From: JAAFHI01 sp039793685
Lineage (GTDB): Bacteria; Acidobacteriota; Blastocatellia; Chloracidobacteriales; Chloracidobacteriaceae
NCBI GenBank assembly: GCA_039793685.1
Contig: JBDRAL010000115.1
Span: forward strand, 6,791-70,790
Length of the DNA stretch: 64,000 bases
Direction of reading: 5' to 3'
Shown here: positions 39,161 through 48,530 of the stretch, piece by piece
Layout: the number at the start of each line of letters is the position of its first letter
Numbering within the stretch: position 1 is the stretch's first letter
Made by a program: the position numbers and the translations under genes
The notes under the pieces: model-generated
What the model was told of the DNA's origin: nothing
The model's input: the letters and a program-made list of their open reading frames with translations, nothing else
The model's database searches: none

Positions 39161-39177
39161 GGGGACTCCACATATGA

Positions 39178-39293
39178 GTGGTTAGTCGTTAGCAGTTAGC
39201 AGTTAGAGTTGAAGATGAAAATTGGTGGATATTCTTCAAATTTCAAAGCAGGACAGCTACATAAGCGAACCGCGAACGACTAACTGCTAATTC
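39178..39293. repeat. Family C word repeat with long spacer
   Basis: Left arm GTTAGTCGTTAGCAGTTAG (39180-39210), right arm CGACTAACTGCTAA (39276-39291), spacer about 65 bases. The right arm supplies the TAG stop of the PilM-like gene on the minus strand. Confidence 0.8.
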
Positions 39294-40204
39294 AGCGTTG
39301 CCAGCCCGCCGACGGCGGCCATCCGGGAAAACTCGACCGACGAACCGTATCCGAAGCGGGCGGCGTCGAGGATGAGCGGGGCCGCGCCGAAGGTTTCGGT
39401 GATGCAGTCGCGGACTTTTTCAATCGGAATCGGCAACCCGACCGGCAGGACTTCGAACTGGACCGCCTGAGTGGGATCGGCAAAGGTATCCGAGGCGGTG
39501 GTGCGTTCGCGGAAAAAGAGCAGCAGCCGGAGAAGCTGTTCGGTTGGGTCTTCGTCCACGAGCGGGAGCGCGCGAATGAGGATCGGTTCGCCCCGCTGGA
39601 TGACCATGACGGAAAGATCATCGTCCACGACGCTCAAGAGCATCTGGTTCGGGAGCGCTCCCTGTCGCAACCAGAGCGACTCGCAAACCATTCTCGGCAA
39701 AAGCATTCCGACCTGCCAGCCGAGTTTCGAAAAGGCGGCTTCATATTCGCGGGCGACGCTTTCCGCCATTCCGGCGATGAGATAGCGCCAGTCGGTGCGC
39801 TGACCGATACGGGAGACGGTCAGCCGGAGGTCGGCCAGCGGGACGCCCATCAGCCGTTCCGCCTTCCATCCGAGCATGTCGGTAGCCTCGGACTCCGAAG
39901 ACACATCTTCCAGCGTGACGACCTGAACCCGGGCCGTCGAACCGGGCAGCGATGCCGACCACCGGCGTTCGCGACCCAGCCCCGCCTGATTCGCGGCATC
40001 GGAAAGGGCACGCGCAAACCCGTCGGGGTCGCTCAGGTTCATCCCCTCGAACCGCGGCTGGATGAACCCCTGCGGCAATGGGAGGAAGTTCCCGGCGCGG
40101 CGGCGGGTGTCAAAGATGGCGATTCCCTCCGCGCTGACGGCGCAGGCGGCACGGGGCGGGCGGGGTTCGGTGAGAATGCTGAGGATATTGCGAAAAGCGC
40201 TCAT
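39287..40204 (-). CDS. PilM-like actin-fold protein of the pseudopilus cluster
   Basis: 305 residues. The sequence looks like a divergent PilM/GspL-type cytoplasmic protein: an N-terminal strand pair (ACAVSAEGIAIFD), ARVQVVTLEDVSSESEATDML, WRYLIAGMAESVAREYEAAFSKLGW (typical of the PilM second subdomain) and ILDAARFGYGSS near the end. The usual DIGSSSIK phosphate loop is not visible, so ATP binding is doubtful. It follows the pseudopilin genes by 46 bases on the same strand and is the last gene of the cluster; PilN and PilO are not present. Family call is moderate. Confidence 0.55.
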   Translation of the reverse strand: MSAFRNILSILTEPRPPRAACAVSAEGIAIFDTRRRAGNFLPLPQGFIQPRFEGMNLSDPDGFARALSDAANQAGLGRERRWSASLPGSTARVQVVTLEDVSSESEATDMLGWKAERLMGVPLADLRLTVSRIGQRTDWRYLIAGMAESVAREYEAAFSKLGWQVGMLLPRMVCESLWLRQGALPNQMLLSVVDDDLSVMVIQRGEPILIRALPLVDEDPTEQLLRLLLFFRERTTASDTFADPTQAVQFEVLPVGLPIPIEKVRDCITETFGAAPLILDAARFGYGSSVEFSRMAAVGGLATLN

Positions 40205-40250
40205 GTGATTCCGTGTGTCGTAACGGCCGTCGGTCAAACGGCCCAATCGG

Positions 40251-40661
40251 CTACCACTCGCTGTAGGCCGTTCCCTCGGAGGAGTTTCCTTCGGCGCCGC
40301 TGGCCACGTCGAGAATTCCCGGTTCGGCAGTCGGTACAGCCGCTTCTTCCTCCAGCTTCACAATCCAGGTGTCGTTGCTCCCGGTCATCGGATCAATCGG
40401 GATTTCGCGGAAATACTTGGCGGTTTCGAGGTCCTTCAGCGTCCCCGGGGCCTTGTTCTTGTCGTAGGTGTAGCGACTGATGGCGTCCCGCATCTTGAAC
40501 AGATTGTCCCGCAGGACGGCTTCGCGCGCCCGGAGCATGACGACCTGATAGATTGGCGCACTGGCGGCAATGACGATGCTCATAATCGAAAGAACGATGA
40601 CCAGTTCGAGGAGCGTGAAGCCGCTTCTCCGTGACCGCCGCGTGAAAAATGCCTGTTTCAT
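40251..40661 (-). CDS. Type II secretion/pilus pseudopilin (GspG-like)
   Basis: 136 residues. The prepilin motif RRSGFTLLELVIVLS (about 12-26) has the cleavage glycine, Phe+1 and Glu+5. A single hydrophobic helix follows, and the C-terminal globular part has RDAISRYTYDKNKAPGTLKDL and PIDPMTGSNDTW, the calcium-region pattern of major pseudopilins. The start at 40661 is chosen for a short basic leader. It lies 24 bases after the second pseudopilin. A prepilin peptidase must act on it but is not in the window. Confidence 0.88.
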   Translation of the reverse strand: MKQAFFTRRSRRSGFTLLELVIVLSIMSIVIAASAPIYQVVMLRAREAVLRDNLFKMRDAISRYTYDKNKAPGTLKDLETAKYFREIPIDPMTGSNDTWIVKLEEEAAVPTAEPGILDVASGAEGNSSEGTAYSEW

Positions 40662-40684
40662 TGCTTTCCTGCCTTGAGTTCGTC

Positions 40685-41266
40685 TCACCACTCGTCGTAG
40701 CGCGAACCGTCGAGTCCTTTTTCAGACGATTTGGAGTGAACGTCAAAAACGTCCTCCTCATTCGAGGAAGGCGAATCCGGATCGTCGGTCGAGGAGCGAA
40801 TTCGCCAATCCTTCTCGCCGGTCATCGGATCGACCGGGAGTTTGCGAAGAAAATACACCTTCTTGCCGTCCACCTTGTTGACCGGAACGAATCCTTCGTA
40901 CAGCACTTCCAGGTTTTTCGGATATCCGGACTGGGTTCGCAACTCGATGGGAATCAACTGACCGCCCGTGGCGTCGTTGAATTCCTTGTATCGGTCAATG
41001 GCCAGCCGGATTTCGCGCAATCCCTGCCGCAGTTCGCTTTCGGCCCGGCTCCGGACCGTATTCTGAACCAGCGGAGCGACGGCAAGCCCCATCACGCAAA
41101 GGATGCTCAGCGTGATGATGATTTCCATCAGTGTCGAACCACGGGATGTACGATTGAAGATTGGCGATTGAAGATTGGCGATTGAAGATTTTCGGTTTTC
41201 GCGCCTCGGCGCGCCGCCGGGGCTTCGCACGCCGAATCGCAAAGAATTGAGGGACAACATCTTCAA
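40685..41266 (-). CDS. Pseudopilin with repeat-derived leader
   Basis: 193 residues. The cleavage motif SRGSTLMEIIITLS (about 42-55) has Gly-1, Ser+1 and Glu+5, then the hydrophobic helix and a globular domain with AIDRYKEFNDA and PVDPMTGEKDW. The leader before cleavage is unusually long (~43 residues). Its middle (about 25-38) is encoded by an in-frame family B repeat (words GATTGAAGATTGGC on the plus strand). No ATG, GTG or TTG lies between the repeat and the cleavage site in frame, so the repeat must be translated. Confidence 0.85.
   Translation of the reverse strand: MKMLSLNSLRFGVRSPGGAPRRENRKSSIANLQSPIFNRTSRGSTLMEIIITLSILCVMGLAVAPLVQNTVRSRAESELRQGLREIRLAIDRYKEFNDATGGQLIPIELRTQSGYPKNLEVLYEGFVPVNKVDGKKVYFLRKLPVDPMTGEKDWRIRSSTDDPDSPSSNEEDVFDVHSKSSEKGLDGSRYDEW
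41152..41199. repeat. Family B words inside pseudopilin leader
   Basis: Three copies of CGATTGAAGATTGG-type words, in frame with the pseudopilin gene on the minus strand. The encoded residues read KSSIANLQSPIF. Confidence 0.9.
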
Positions 41267-41285
41267 GCTCCTTCACTGACCGAGG

Positions 41286-41416
41286 CCAATCGAAAATCTT
41301 CAATCCCCAGAGAATTTCAGATTGAAGATTGAAGATTGAAGATTTTCGATTGCGGAAATCCGTCCGGACCAATCGCCGTCTTCAAATCTTCAATCTGAAA
41401 TCTTCAATCAAAAATT
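41286..41416. repeat. Family B word repeat between secretin and pseudopilin genes
   Basis: CAATCGAAAATCTTCAATCC at 41286-41306, then ATTGAAGATTGAAGATTGAAG (first arm) and AATCTTCAATCTGAAATC (41389-41410). Arms alternate in orientation more than once, suggesting several superposed hairpins. It begins 1-2 bases after the secretin stop codon. Confidence 0.85.
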
Positions 41417-41417
41417 C

Positions 41418-44072
41418 CTACCGTTCCTCGCGCTTGGCCGTCTGCGGGGCAACCGCCAGAATCTGGGGTGCCGGGCTGGGAATGGCGGCGATGAACTGGT
41501 TATCCACGCCGCGCAGTTCGATGACTTCCATCCGGATGTCGGCCGGCCCGGGCGCAATGACCTGAAAATCGAAGATGGCGACCTGTCCGGTGGCGGAAAT
41601 GCCGTTCGGGTTTCCAACCAGCAGCGCGGTGGCGAACACCTGACCGCCATTGTCGCCGGACTGGAAGTTTCCGGGCGAAAGCAGACCGCCGTCACGCACG
41701 CCGACGACCTTGAGCACCGCCGGGTTGTAGTGAAGGTAGATCGCCGCCGACGAAATCTTGGCGGCATAGCTGCTGACGATGGCCGAAACCGAGATGGTCT
41801 GTCCGACCTGCGGCCGGGCCGTCGGGGTCACGCTGAGAATGGCCGGGACGGGGTTCGTCCGGGGCGCGGCGGCGGCACCGCCGCCGGTGGAGGGGTTGCT
41901 CGGGGTTCCGGACGTGTTGCCGGGAGTCGGATTGAACGATCCGCCGCCGCTACCCGACGGAAGCAGGGAAACCGGCTGCTGACCGTCGGCGGGATTGATG
42001 GCCGATTCGCTCATTCCTTCGGATTTCCCGCCGGATTCAGGACGGACGATGCCATCCGTTGGCGACGTGTTCCGCGGCGCGCTGGCCGGGACCGTCGGAA
42101 CGCTCCCGATGGGGTTCGAAGTCGGCGTGACCGTCGGCGGCAGCGCGGGCGCGTCGGTTTTCGGCTTCGGTCCACCCGAAACCGGCGTTTCGGAATTCAC
42201 GCCCGCGTCGCTCAGTTCCTTGGCGTCGGCCAGCGCCACGATTTCATCAATGGACAGATACCGGCCGTAGCCGAGACCGCTCGGACCGATGACCGTGTCG
42301 AGCGGCCCGAACTGCGCCTTGAGTTCTTCCTCGGTCAGCGCGCCGCCGCGCAGGATGTGCGGGGTGACGGTGATCACGATGTTGGTGGCCTGCTTGTCCT
42401 GCTTGGGCGTCGCAAAGAGCCGGCCCACGATGGGAATCAGACTGAGAACCGGGATGCCGCTCGTTCCGGTGGCTTCCTGCCGCCGGACGACGCTCGCCGT
42501 CAGCGCCGTTTCACCGTCCTTCACGCGCGCCACACCGTTGATCTTGCGCTGGTTGATCGGCGGCGTGAGCTGGGTGGCCGTCGTGGTCGCGCCGAGCGAG
42601 GACGATTCGATCTTCATTTCCATCTGGACGATGTCGTCCGTGATGCGCGGCTTGATGGAAATGTTCAAACCCACGTCGCGGTACTGAACCTGATTGAACC
42701 CGCCGAGGAAGACCGGCTGGGTGGTGTTGTTGCCGGTCCCGGTCGTGTTGTTGAAGTTGGAGTTGCCGATCTGAATCGGAATCGAATCCCCGATGTTGAC
42801 GGTCGCTTCGTTGCCCTCGAACGCCCGCACCTGCGTCGTCGCAAGCAGCTTCGCCTTGTTCTTGCTCTGAAGGAGGCTGAACGTAGATTGGGGCAATCCC
42901 AATCCGATCTGCGCCGCGCCGCCCAGAAGCGTGCCGAGGCCGGGCAGACCGGTGACGGTCGAGGCCTTTCCAATCGTGCCGGGCGGCACCAGCGACGACG
43001 GGCCACGCCCGAAACCGCCGAACTGACCCAGACTCAACCCGTCGCCCGTGTTGAACTGGTTGCCGATCTGGAGCAGGTCGCCCTGATTGATTTCGTAGAT
43101 GTTGACGTCCATCAGGACTTCCGCCTGCGGACGGTCCACCATCATCACCATGCGCTCGATGATCTTGAGGTTTTCACTCGAGGCGCGCACGAGCAGCATG
43201 TTCGACTGCGGCACTGACTGGACCTGCTGCGCCATGCCGGGACCGAGCAGGTTCAGCACGGTCTTCACTTCTTCGAGCTTCGCGTTGCGGATATAGAAAG
43301 CCTTGACGTTCGAATCGTCGTACTTCTGGGCGAGCTGCGCGCTCGGGTTGCGGTTCATCACCAGCAGCGTCCGGGTGTCCACCTGGAAAAACTGCATGTT
43401 GTTGGCATCCAGCACCAGTTCCAGCGCCTTCGCCGCCGAAATGTCCTTGACGCTGATCGCGTACTTGCGCGACGGCAGCGAGGTCAGCGTGTTCGATTCG
43501 TAAATGATGTTGAACCGGAGTTTTTCGCTGAGGCTCTGGATGATGTACTCAAGCGGCTGCGTATTGAAATTCTGGCGAATGATGTACTTGGGGCCGGTCG
43601 AAGCCGGGGTCGCGGGCTTTTTGGTCTCGGCCGTCCGCTGGAAAGGCGACGCCTCGCCGCGCACATTCGATTCGATGCCCTGTTTCTTGAGCATCTCCTT
43701 CATCTTGGCAAGCGCGATCTCGTTGGTCGGGTCGTATTTGAACGCCTTGCTGAAGGCGTAATAGGCGCCTTCGAGGTCCCCGCTCGCTTCCAGCACCTTC
43801 CCTTCCTTCATCGCCTGGATCGAGGCATTGGTCAGCGCCCGCTGATAGCACATCTGGTATTCGATGTTGCCGGGGTCCTCGCTCAACGCCTGAGCGTATT
43901 GTTCGACGGCCTTTTCCCACTGCTTGGCAACTTCGAATTTCTGGCCTTCCTTGAAAAACTTCTTGCCGTTCCCGGCGTAAACGGCGGGCGCGAACATGAC
44001 GGTCAGCATCAGGACGCACAACGCCTGGGCCAGCAGGCGGCGAAGGCGGGGGAGTGAACGGAGAGTCGGCAT
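41418..44072 (-). CDS. Secretin (GspD/PilQ-like) with N-terminal TPR and C-terminal cohesin domain
   Basis: 884 residues. A signal peptide (about 1-33, ending AVYAG) precedes TPR-like helices (~35-140), an STN/N0 domain (~164-240), a secretin N-domain (~245-330, RNAKLEEVKTVLNLLGPG) and the outer-membrane secretin domain (~335-590, ending VITVTPHILRG). A Pro/Gly/Ser/Thr linker (~620-740) leads to a cohesin-type beta-sandwich (~745-875; VGQTISVSAIVSSY, YLHYNPAVLKVVG). Start at 44072 has AGAGG 8 bases upstream. In outer membrane, it should form the secretion channel; the cohesin domain would face outside or the periplasm. No dockerin gene is visible in the window. Confidence 0.9.
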   Translation of the reverse strand: MPTLRSLPRLRRLLAQALCVLMLTVMFAPAVYAGNGKKFFKEGQKFEVAKQWEKAVEQYAQALSEDPGNIEYQMCYQRALTNASIQAMKEGKVLEASGDLEGAYYAFSKAFKYDPTNEIALAKMKEMLKKQGIESNVRGEASPFQRTAETKKPATPASTGPKYIIRQNFNTQPLEYIIQSLSEKLRFNIIYESNTLTSLPSRKYAISVKDISAAKALELVLDANNMQFFQVDTRTLLVMNRNPSAQLAQKYDDSNVKAFYIRNAKLEEVKTVLNLLGPGMAQQVQSVPQSNMLLVRASSENLKIIERMVMMVDRPQAEVLMDVNIYEINQGDLLQIGNQFNTGDGLSLGQFGGFGRGPSSLVPPGTIGKASTVTGLPGLGTLLGGAAQIGLGLPQSTFSLLQSKNKAKLLATTQVRAFEGNEATVNIGDSIPIQIGNSNFNNTTGTGNNTTQPVFLGGFNQVQYRDVGLNISIKPRITDDIVQMEMKIESSSLGATTTATQLTPPINQRKINGVARVKDGETALTASVVRRQEATGTSGIPVLSLIPIVGRLFATPKQDKQATNIVITVTPHILRGGALTEEELKAQFGPLDTVIGPSGLGYGRYLSIDEIVALADAKELSDAGVNSETPVSGGPKPKTDAPALPPTVTPTSNPIGSVPTVPASAPRNTSPTDGIVRPESGGKSEGMSESAINPADGQQPVSLLPSGSGGGSFNPTPGNTSGTPSNPSTGGGAAAAPRTNPVPAILSVTPTARPQVGQTISVSAIVSSYAAKISSAAIYLHYNPAVLKVVGVRDGGLLSPGNFQSGDNGGQVFATALLVGNPNGISATGQVAIFDFQVIAPGPADIRMEVIELRGVDNQFIAAIPSPAPQILAVAPQTAKREER

Positions 44073-44181
44073 GCGGAATACCTCTTTGCGGGCTTCAGGC
44101 AACGGGCCTCAAGCGGAAGCGTTTGCACAATCGTTTTGACGACGCCTCCGTGGATTGCCGGGGCGGTTATTTTTCTGACGG

Positions 44182-45825
44182 CTATTCGACGAACGTCACG
44201 CGGTTGATTTCACGCAACGTCGTTACTCCGGAAAAGACTTTCTTGAGCGCGGACTCGCGCAACGAATTCAGACCTTCCTGACGGGCGGCGCGCCGGACCT
44301 CGGACCCCGGTTTCCGGGCCAGAATGAGTTCCCGGATCGGATCGGTCACATCGAGCAGTTCGTGAATCGCGGTCCGACCGCGATAGCCGGTCTGGTTGCA
44401 CTCGGGGCAGCCGACCGATTCGTAAAACACGCCGTTGCGGTACTTGTCGGGATTGATGCCGGAATCGATCAGTTCCTGGTCGGACGGCTGATACCGACGC
44501 TTGCAGTGCGGGCACAACTGACGCACGAGCCGCTGGGCCAGAATGCAGTTGAGCGCGCTGACGAAGTTGTACACCTCAACCCCGATGTTGAGAAAGCGTC
44601 CGATGACGTCGATGACGTTGTTGGCGTGGACGGTCGTGAACACGAGATGCCCGGTCAGCGCCGCGTTAATCGCGATCTGGGCGGTGTCGGTGTCGCGGAT
44701 TTCCCCGACCATCACCTTGTCCGGGTCGTGGCGCAGGATGGCGCGCAGTCCGCGCGCGAACGTCAGCCCTTTCTTTTCATTGACCGGAATCTGCATGACC
44801 CCGCGCAACTGGTATTCGACCGGGTCCTCGATGGTGATGATCTTGTCTTCCTCGTTGTAAATCTCGTTGAGCGCGGCGTAGAGCGTGGTCGTTTTTCCGG
44901 AACCGGTCGGCCCGGTGACCAGCACCATGCCGTACGGCTCGGCGATGAATCGCCGGAACTTGACGAGGTCGTCCGGGTCGAAACCGACCACGTTGAGGTT
45001 CAGGTCGCGGAACGACTCGTTGATCTGTTCCTTGTCGAGAATCCGGATGACGCAATTTTCACCGTGCGCCGAAGGAATGATGGAAACGCGGAAATCGATG
45101 GTGCGCCCCTTGACCTTGACCCGGAAGCGTCCGTCCTGCGGTACGCGACGCTCGGCGATGTCGAGTTCCGACATGACCTTGATGCGCGAAATCAGCATCT
45201 GGTGATAGCTGATGTCGATCGGGTTCATCGCCGCGTAGAGCGCGCCGTCGATGCGGTACTTGACGGTCACGTCGGCGTCGTGGGCCTCAATGTGGATGTC
45301 CGACACGCGGCGTTCGAGCGCGGTCAGCACGATTGTGTCGATGAGCTTGATGACCGGCGCGGTTTCATCGGCGAGACGGTCGAGGTCGAGGTCCTGCTCG
45401 CCCTGATCGGTTTCCTTGACGACCCGGATGCGGAACGACTCGGTGGCGTCCTGAAGGACGCGCTGGGCGGAATCGCCGCGCCGCAACGCGGCTTCGACCG
45501 CCGTGCGGGTCGCGACAACCGGCTTGAGCCGGACCTTCAACTGGGCGGAAAGCTCGTCGAGCGCATCGAGATTGGTCGGATCGACCATGGCGACGACGAG
45601 GCGGTTGTTCTCGCGCCGCAGCGGAATGAACTTGAACCGGGTCATCAGATCGACCGGGTGTTCATGAATCAGGTCATGGTCGAGTTCCGCCAGCGAGAGG
45701 TCGATAAACTCCATCCGATACCGCGCCGCCGTGTCGCGCGCGATCTGAATTTCCTGATCCGCTTCGGCCGCCGAGGGCAGCAGCGTACCGATGGTCTGGT
45801 TTGAAGCCGTTCCGTTGGTGGACAT
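44182..45825 (-). CDS. Secretion/pilus assembly ATPase (GspE/PilB-like)
   Basis: 547 residues. N-terminal MshEN-type domain (about 25-140, RRENNRLVVAMVDPTN), then the hexameric ATPase domain: Walker A GPTGSGKTTTLYAAL (~302-316), Asp box, Walker B MVGEIRDTDTAQIA (~365-378) and HIS-box region HLVFTTVHAN. Two cysteine pairs (CPHCKRRY, CPECNQTGYRGR; ~437-475) form the zinc site of GspE/PilB extension ATPases. It powers pseudopilus assembly from the cytoplasmic face. It lies 29 bases after the F-type gene and 109 bases before the secretin gene. Confidence 0.95.
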   Translation of the reverse strand: MSTNGTASNQTIGTLLPSAAEADQEIQIARDTAARYRMEFIDLSLAELDHDLIHEHPVDLMTRFKFIPLRRENNRLVVAMVDPTNLDALDELSAQLKVRLKPVVATRTAVEAALRRGDSAQRVLQDATESFRIRVVKETDQGEQDLDLDRLADETAPVIKLIDTIVLTALERRVSDIHIEAHDADVTVKYRIDGALYAAMNPIDISYHQMLISRIKVMSELDIAERRVPQDGRFRVKVKGRTIDFRVSIIPSAHGENCVIRILDKEQINESFRDLNLNVVGFDPDDLVKFRRFIAEPYGMVLVTGPTGSGKTTTLYAALNEIYNEEDKIITIEDPVEYQLRGVMQIPVNEKKGLTFARGLRAILRHDPDKVMVGEIRDTDTAQIAINAALTGHLVFTTVHANNVIDVIGRFLNIGVEVYNFVSALNCILAQRLVRQLCPHCKRRYQPSDQELIDSGINPDKYRNGVFYESVGCPECNQTGYRGRTAIHELLDVTDPIRELILARKPGSEVRRAARQEGLNSLRESALKKVFSGVTTLREINRVTFVE

Positions 45826-45854
45826 CCGTAACCTTTGAGAAAATCTGAATGAGG

Positions 45855-47072
45855 TTATTTGCGATTCAAGCCCGCCGTGACGAACTGGAGAATCGGCAAA
45901 TATAGGGCAAGCACGACGGCCAGAACAATCGCGCCCATGACGGCCAGCACCAGCGGCTCGATGAGCGCCGTCAGCGAGGCGACCCGGACGTCAAGTTCGG
46001 CGTCGTAGAAATCGGCGACCTCGGCAAGCATTGTCCCGAGTGAACCGGATTTCTCGCCGACCCCGATCATATCCACCGCCATCGGCGGCAGCCAGGCGGC
46101 CCGCTCCATCGATTCGGTCAGCGGCTGCCCCTCGCGAATGTCCTGAAGCACCCGTGGCATCGTCGCGGCCAGCCCGCGGTTGCCAATGACTTCGGACGAA
46201 ATTTCGAGCGCTTCGAGTAATGTCAGCCCGCCGCCCAGCAGCGTCGCCATCCCCCGCGACAACCTGGCCGTGGTGGCCTGCCGGATCAGGTCGCCGACAA
46301 TCGGCAACCGGAGCAGCGCCCGGTCGATGACGCTTCTCCCCGCGTCGGTCCGTTGCCAGAAATAAAAGGCAATGGCCCCGATGAGAAGTGCCGGAAGCAG
46401 CCAGTACAAGTTGTTTTCCGCAACCTTCGAAATTCCGACGACGACAACCGTGATCTTCGGCAGTTCGGCATTCTGGGATTCATAAAGCGAAGCGAATTTC
46501 GGAATCACATAGGTCGTGAGCAATGCCACGAGCATCACCGAAGCCACGATGAGCAGGATCGGGTACGTCAGCGTCTTGACCAGCTTGCGACGAACCTCCG
46601 CGGAAACCTTCGCCTGCGCCACATAGCGTTCGAGGACCGTATCGAGTTCCCCCGATCGCTCACCCGCCAGCACCGACGCCGTCAGCAGCCGGGGGAAAAT
46701 TTTCGGGTGCTGACCGTAGGCTTCGGACAGCGCCGCGCCGCCGCGAATCCGCCGCTCGATGTCCTCCAGCGTCGCCTTGAACGGCCCCGGTTTCTGCCGC
46801 CGCACCAGAATTCCCACCGCCTGCAACATCGGCAGACCGGCCCGCAACAGGGCCGCGAACTGCTGGTTGAACAGAAGAAATTCCTCCGGCTTGACGCCGC
46901 TTGATCCCAGCGCCGGCCGCGACAGCAAACCGCCGCGCGGATCGTCCACCGCGAAGACGCGAAAGCCTTCACTCTGGAGACGTTTTCGAAGTTGATCGAC
47001 ACCGTCGGCTTCAATCACCCGGGTGACGACATCCCCGCCGGGCGTCCCGAGCCGACACAGAAACTCAGGCAT
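45855..47072 (-). CDS. Inner-membrane platform protein (GspF/PilC-like)
   Basis: 405 residues. Two GspF domains: ~75-195 with FLLFNQQFAALLRAGLPML and RIRGGAALSEAYGQHPKIFP, and ~275-395 with RLSRGMATLLGGGLTLLEAL and REGQPLTESMERA. Three membrane helices are seen (~170-195, ~225-245, ~375-398). An N-terminal region (1-50) is the usual GspF_N-like strand segment. It anchors the ATPase. First gene of the cluster; start at 47072 is chosen by family N-terminus MPEFLCRLGTPGGD with GAGCGAAG before it. Confidence 0.93.
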   Translation of the reverse strand: MPEFLCRLGTPGGDVVTRVIEADGVDQLRKRLQSEGFRVFAVDDPRGGLLSRPALGSSGVKPEEFLLFNQQFAALLRAGLPMLQAVGILVRRQKPGPFKATLEDIERRIRGGAALSEAYGQHPKIFPRLLTASVLAGERSGELDTVLERYVAQAKVSAEVRRKLVKTLTYPILLIVASVMLVALLTTYVIPKFASLYESQNAELPKITVVVVGISKVAENNLYWLLPALLIGAIAFYFWQRTDAGRSVIDRALLRLPIVGDLIRQATTARLSRGMATLLGGGLTLLEALEISSEVIGNRGLAATMPRVLQDIREGQPLTESMERAAWLPPMAVDMIGVGEKSGSLGTMLAEVADFYDAELDVRVASLTALIEPLVLAVMGAIVLAVVLALYLPILQFVTAGLNRK

Positions 47073-47300
47073 ACTTCGCTCGAATGATGTTCGCGAAAAA
47101 CGCGAATTTGGAATCGTATGTGTTCTGCGACTATAGCACGCCGGCCAAACCGAAAGTTTCAAAAAAATCGGGTTTCGGGAATCCGGATGCAACGAATCGA
47201 GATTTTCGGTTTTCAAGAGTTCCGGCGGAATGCTTTCATATCGGCCCGGCCGATGCCGAAACCCGCGAAACCCGTTTCCCTCCCCGAATTTTCAAACACC

Positions 47301-48287
47301 ATGCCCGAAGAAGAAGCGCAAAACCCCGAATCTCCGCCCCGCAACCGACGGCTCGTCCGTCTGGCGAAAGGACTCGGCCTGACCCTGCTCGGCCTCGCGG
47401 GCGGCTACCTGCTCGCATCCGCCGCCGCCGCCGTGCCGCTTTCGACCATGCTCGTCCGGCCGCGAAAAAAGCGCCGCCGCCACCTCGCGGGCCGTCGCCT
47501 GCGCGACCACCTGCGCGAGCGGGGCATCCGTTTCAAGGAAGTGCATTTCAATTCGTTCGACGGGACGCGCCTCGACGGCTGGTTTCTCGAACATGGCTGG
47601 TGGCGGCCGACGATCATCGCCCTCCACGGCGTGACCGGCAACCGGACGAGCCTCATCCGCTTCGGGACGATTCTCCACGAAGCCGGCTTCAACGTGTTTC
47701 TGTTCGACGGACGCGGCCACGGCGACAGCGAGGAACGGGAAGTCACCTACGGCTTTCATGAAGTTCAGGACGTCGGCGCGGCCATCGACTTCATTTCACA
47801 GCGGTTCCGGCTGCGCCACCAGCGGTTCGGCCTCGTCGGACTCTCGATGGGCGCCGCCATCGCGCTTCAGACCGCCGCGCGCGACCCGCGCATCGGGGCC
47901 GTCTGGGCGGAAAGCCCGTTCGCCTCGCTGCGGCAGATTTCGGCGGAATACATCTCTGACTCGACCCGTCTTCCCCAGAGCGTACTCGTCCCGCTCACCT
48001 GGGCGGCGGAGATGGTCGCGGGCTATCGCGGCAACTTTACGGTGAGCGACGTCAGCCCGCTCGCAGCAGCGGAAAAGATCGCCTGCCCGGTCCAGCTCGT
48101 CCACGGACTGGCCGACGATTTCGTTCGCCCGCACCACTCGGAAGCGCTGTTCGACGCGCTCGTCGGCGCGCCCCACAAAAACCTCTGGCTGGTCGAAGGC
48201 GCGGCCCACACGCGGTGCTACGCGCTGGCCTCGGAGGAATACCGGCGGCGGCTGGTGTCGTTCTTCCGGCGGTATTTGGGGCGGTAG
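47301..48287 (+). CDS. Membrane-anchored alpha/beta hydrolase
   Basis: 328 residues from the chosen ATG. A membrane helix (about 18-42, LGLTLLGLAGGYLLASAA) precedes a hydrolase domain: IIALHGVTGNRTSLIRFG (oxyanion), FLFDGRGHGDSEE, the nucleophile elbow GLVGLSMGAAIAL, acid in LVHGLADDFVRP and the His in EGAAHTRCYA. The catalytic triad is complete. It resembles the S9-like/BAAT hydrolases anchored in the inner membrane. An ATG at 47253 would add 16 residues; neither has a good ribosome site. It diverges from the secretion cluster. Substrate unknown. Confidence 0.82.
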   Translation: MPEEEAQNPESPPRNRRLVRLAKGLGLTLLGLAGGYLLASAAAAVPLSTMLVRPRKKRRRHLAGRRLRDHLRERGIRFKEVHFNSFDGTRLDGWFLEHGWWRPTIIALHGVTGNRTSLIRFGTILHEAGFNVFLFDGRGHGDSEEREVTYGFHEVQDVGAAIDFISQRFRLRHQRFGLVGLSMGAAIALQTAARDPRIGAVWAESPFASLRQISAEYISDSTRLPQSVLVPLTWAAEMVAGYRGNFTVSDVSPLAAAEKIACPVQLVHGLADDFVRPHHSEALFDALVGAPHKNLWLVEGAAHTRCYALASEEYRRRLVSFFRRYLGR

Positions 48288-48334
48288 AGCAGTTTTCGTT
48301 TGCTTGCGGCCAATTTACCGCCACTCGGGTGGGT

Positions 48335-48483
48335 AACATATTGGGCATAGCCCGTAGCCGCAGCGTTTTTTGCGAGGCTACGGGAAACATGTTTCGCCCC
48401 AAAATCCAATGAAATCAATGGTTTTACACGATTCCCCACGTCCTCGCCAAAGCGCTCCGGACGTGGGCTATATCCAATATGTT
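48335..48483. repeat. Hairpin element: two covarying hairpins in inverted 19-bp ends
   Basis: Ends AACATATTGGGCATAGCCC (48335-48353) and GGGCTATATCCAATATGTT (48465-48483) are inverted with two mismatches. Inside are hairpin 1 (48351-48384; CCCGTAGCC/GGCTACGGG) and hairpin 2 (48435-48467; CCCACGTCC/GGACGTGGG) in opposite orientation. Both have the loop pattern TCGC...GCG. A third copy stands alone at 62651-62683. Confidence 0.85.
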
Positions 48484-48530
48484 CGCCATTCACGTCTCGG
48501 CGGGAGGGCCACACACAACTGAAAACGTCT

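Noticed and set aside
47118..47300. Longer N-terminus for the membrane hydrolase
   Set aside because: The extra codons overlap the promoter region of the divergent secretion cluster and have no similarity to a leader or domain.
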